A DNA stretch of 64,000 nt from Pseudomonas fildesensis (lineage in GTDB: Bacteria; Pseudomonadota; Gammaproteobacteria; Pseudomonadales; Pseudomonadaceae), in NCBI RefSeq assembly GCF_001050345.1, contig NZ_LFMW01000012.1, positions 372,001 through 436,000 on the forward strand, in the 5' to 3' direction. Of the stretch, positions 63,343 to 64,000 are shown in pieces. Position 1 is the first letter of the stretch. Each line of letters starts with the position of its first letter. The notes below the pieces were generated by a model, which saw only the letters and a list, made by a program, of their open reading frames with translations, ran no database searches and was not told the DNA's origin. A program made the position numbers and the translations under genes.

Positions 63343-64000
63343 GCCGAGTATTGATCATCGCGATTGCGACGGAACAGCCAGGCGCTGATCAGGCCAAGGG
63401 CCAGCCAGAACGCAACGTTGGTCAGCTGCGAAGCAATCTTGAACTGGGCTTCCAGCGCTTCCGGCGCCAGCATCGAGTGCACTTCCGGCTGCGGCGCGCC
63501 GATCACGTGCGGGACGGCCAGGATTGCGACGCCCAGCACTTTGAGCAGCCAGTTGTGACCAAACACGATCAGCGCGATGCCGGCAGCAGTAGACGCAGCA
63601 GTACCGATCCACCAGACCTGGCGCTGCGCCAGGTCGGCAGCGGCGGTGCCCGGCAACTCCGGTGGCAGGCCCAGGGTAGGCGCCAGTACAAAGGTCGCGT
63701 AACCGGCCAGGCCCCACAGCAGGCCTTGAGCGGTGCGGGTCGGCGCGCGCAGGGTGTAGAAACCGGCCAGCATCAGCGCGAAACCGACCGCGACCACCAA
63801 GTTGCCACCGGTGGTCGACAACACGCGCTGCCAGCCGTCTTCCGGCTCCCAGGCTTCGGCGTCGTGGGTGTGGGCGACGGCGCCAGCGGCGTGCTCATGC
63901 ACCACTTCAGTCGCGGCCGGGGCTTTTTCAAAAGATTCCGCCTGCAAAATCAGCGGGGCCACCCAGAAGCTTTGCAGCAGGGTCAGCAGCAGGGCGGCCA
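63339..64000 (-). CDS. cbtA: Cobalt transporter subunit CbtA (cut at window edge)
   Basis: The frame stays open past base 64000, so the first residues are missing. The visible part starts ...AALLLTLLQSFWVAPLIL and has several membrane helices: about residues 65-85, 95-115, 135-160 and the C-terminal FWLALGLISAWLFRR. A histidine-rich loop (VHEHAAGAVAHTHDAEAWEPEDGW) is typical of CbtA. With CbtB it forms a cobalt uptake system of B12-producing bacteria. Its stop overlaps the cobE start (ATGA), which fits a cbtBA-cobE-cobM operon. Confidence 0.88.
   Translation of the reverse strand, partial: AALLLTLLQSFWVAPLILQAESFEKAPAATEVVHEHAAGAVAHTHDAEAWEPEDGWQRVLSTTGGNLVVAVGFALMLAGFYTLRAPTRTAQGLLWGLAGYATFVLAPTLGLPPELPGTAAADLAQRQVWWIGTAASTAAGIALIVFGHNWLLKVLGVAILAVPHVIGAPQPEVHSMLAPEALEAQFKIASQLTNVAFWLALGLISAWLFRRNRDDQYSA

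Overview
The window is chromosomal DNA from a Pseudomonas of the fluorescens lineage. The evidence is high GC coding sequence, the gene order waaF-waaC-waaG-waaP / glnE / aceEF / dipA / msrA known from P. aeruginosa and P. putida, and many short inverted-repeat (REP-type) elements with the GGGGGCTTGCTCCCGAT core common in fluorescens genomes. No tRNA, rRNA, IS element, prophage or CRISPR array was seen.

Layout. 1-14452: lipopolysaccharide core genes, all on the minus strand, in two blocks. One runs waaF-waaC-waaG-waaP-wapP plus two more kinase-fold genes, with starts and stops touching or overlapping. The other is carbamoyltransferase-mig14-dnpA-ssg. Between them sit a YceK-type lipoprotein and a plus-strand TonB-dependent receptor resembling YncD/PqqU. 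14453-22390: glnE (minus) diverges from aceE-aceF (plus), with two phased palindromic operators at the aceE promoter. 22391-26025: the c-di-GMP phosphodiesterase dipA, then msrA. 26123-31159: rlmJ, metY, and a vgrG-DUF4123 type VI secretion pair that has no effector gene after it. 31364-37263: putP and putA diverge across a region with four GGTTGCACC boxes, probably PutA operators. 37494-42082: an acyl-CoA dehydrogenase, a small unknown gene, a zapA/ZapB-like pair, and a chemoreceptor with a good sigma-28 promoter. 42316-49003: nhaP2, an mscK-like channel and selO. 49044-49739: a HigBA toxin-antitoxin pair with two matching operators. 49977-54696: trxC, a DUF934-cysI sulfite reductase pair, a 37-residue membrane protein, an orphan periplasmic binding protein and a DUF2970 protein. 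54825-60990: metH and cti diverge, with a perfect MetR-type box between them. 61318-64000: nfuA, then cobM, cobE and the cut-off cbtA of cobalamin biosynthesis.

How the genes fit together. The waa/wap block builds and phosphorylates the inner core of LPS. aceEF feeds acetyl-CoA into central metabolism, and GlnE adjusts glutamine synthetase. PutA/PutP take up and oxidise proline to glutamate. MetY, MetH, CysI and DUF934 form a scattered sulfur-assimilation and methionine set, and the cob genes can supply the B12 that MetH needs. Most of the window is ordinary core genome. The main points of interest are regulatory sites (aceE, putA/putP, higBA, metH, the chemoreceptor), the effector-less vgrG pair, the insertion within the LPS core locus, and the repeats.
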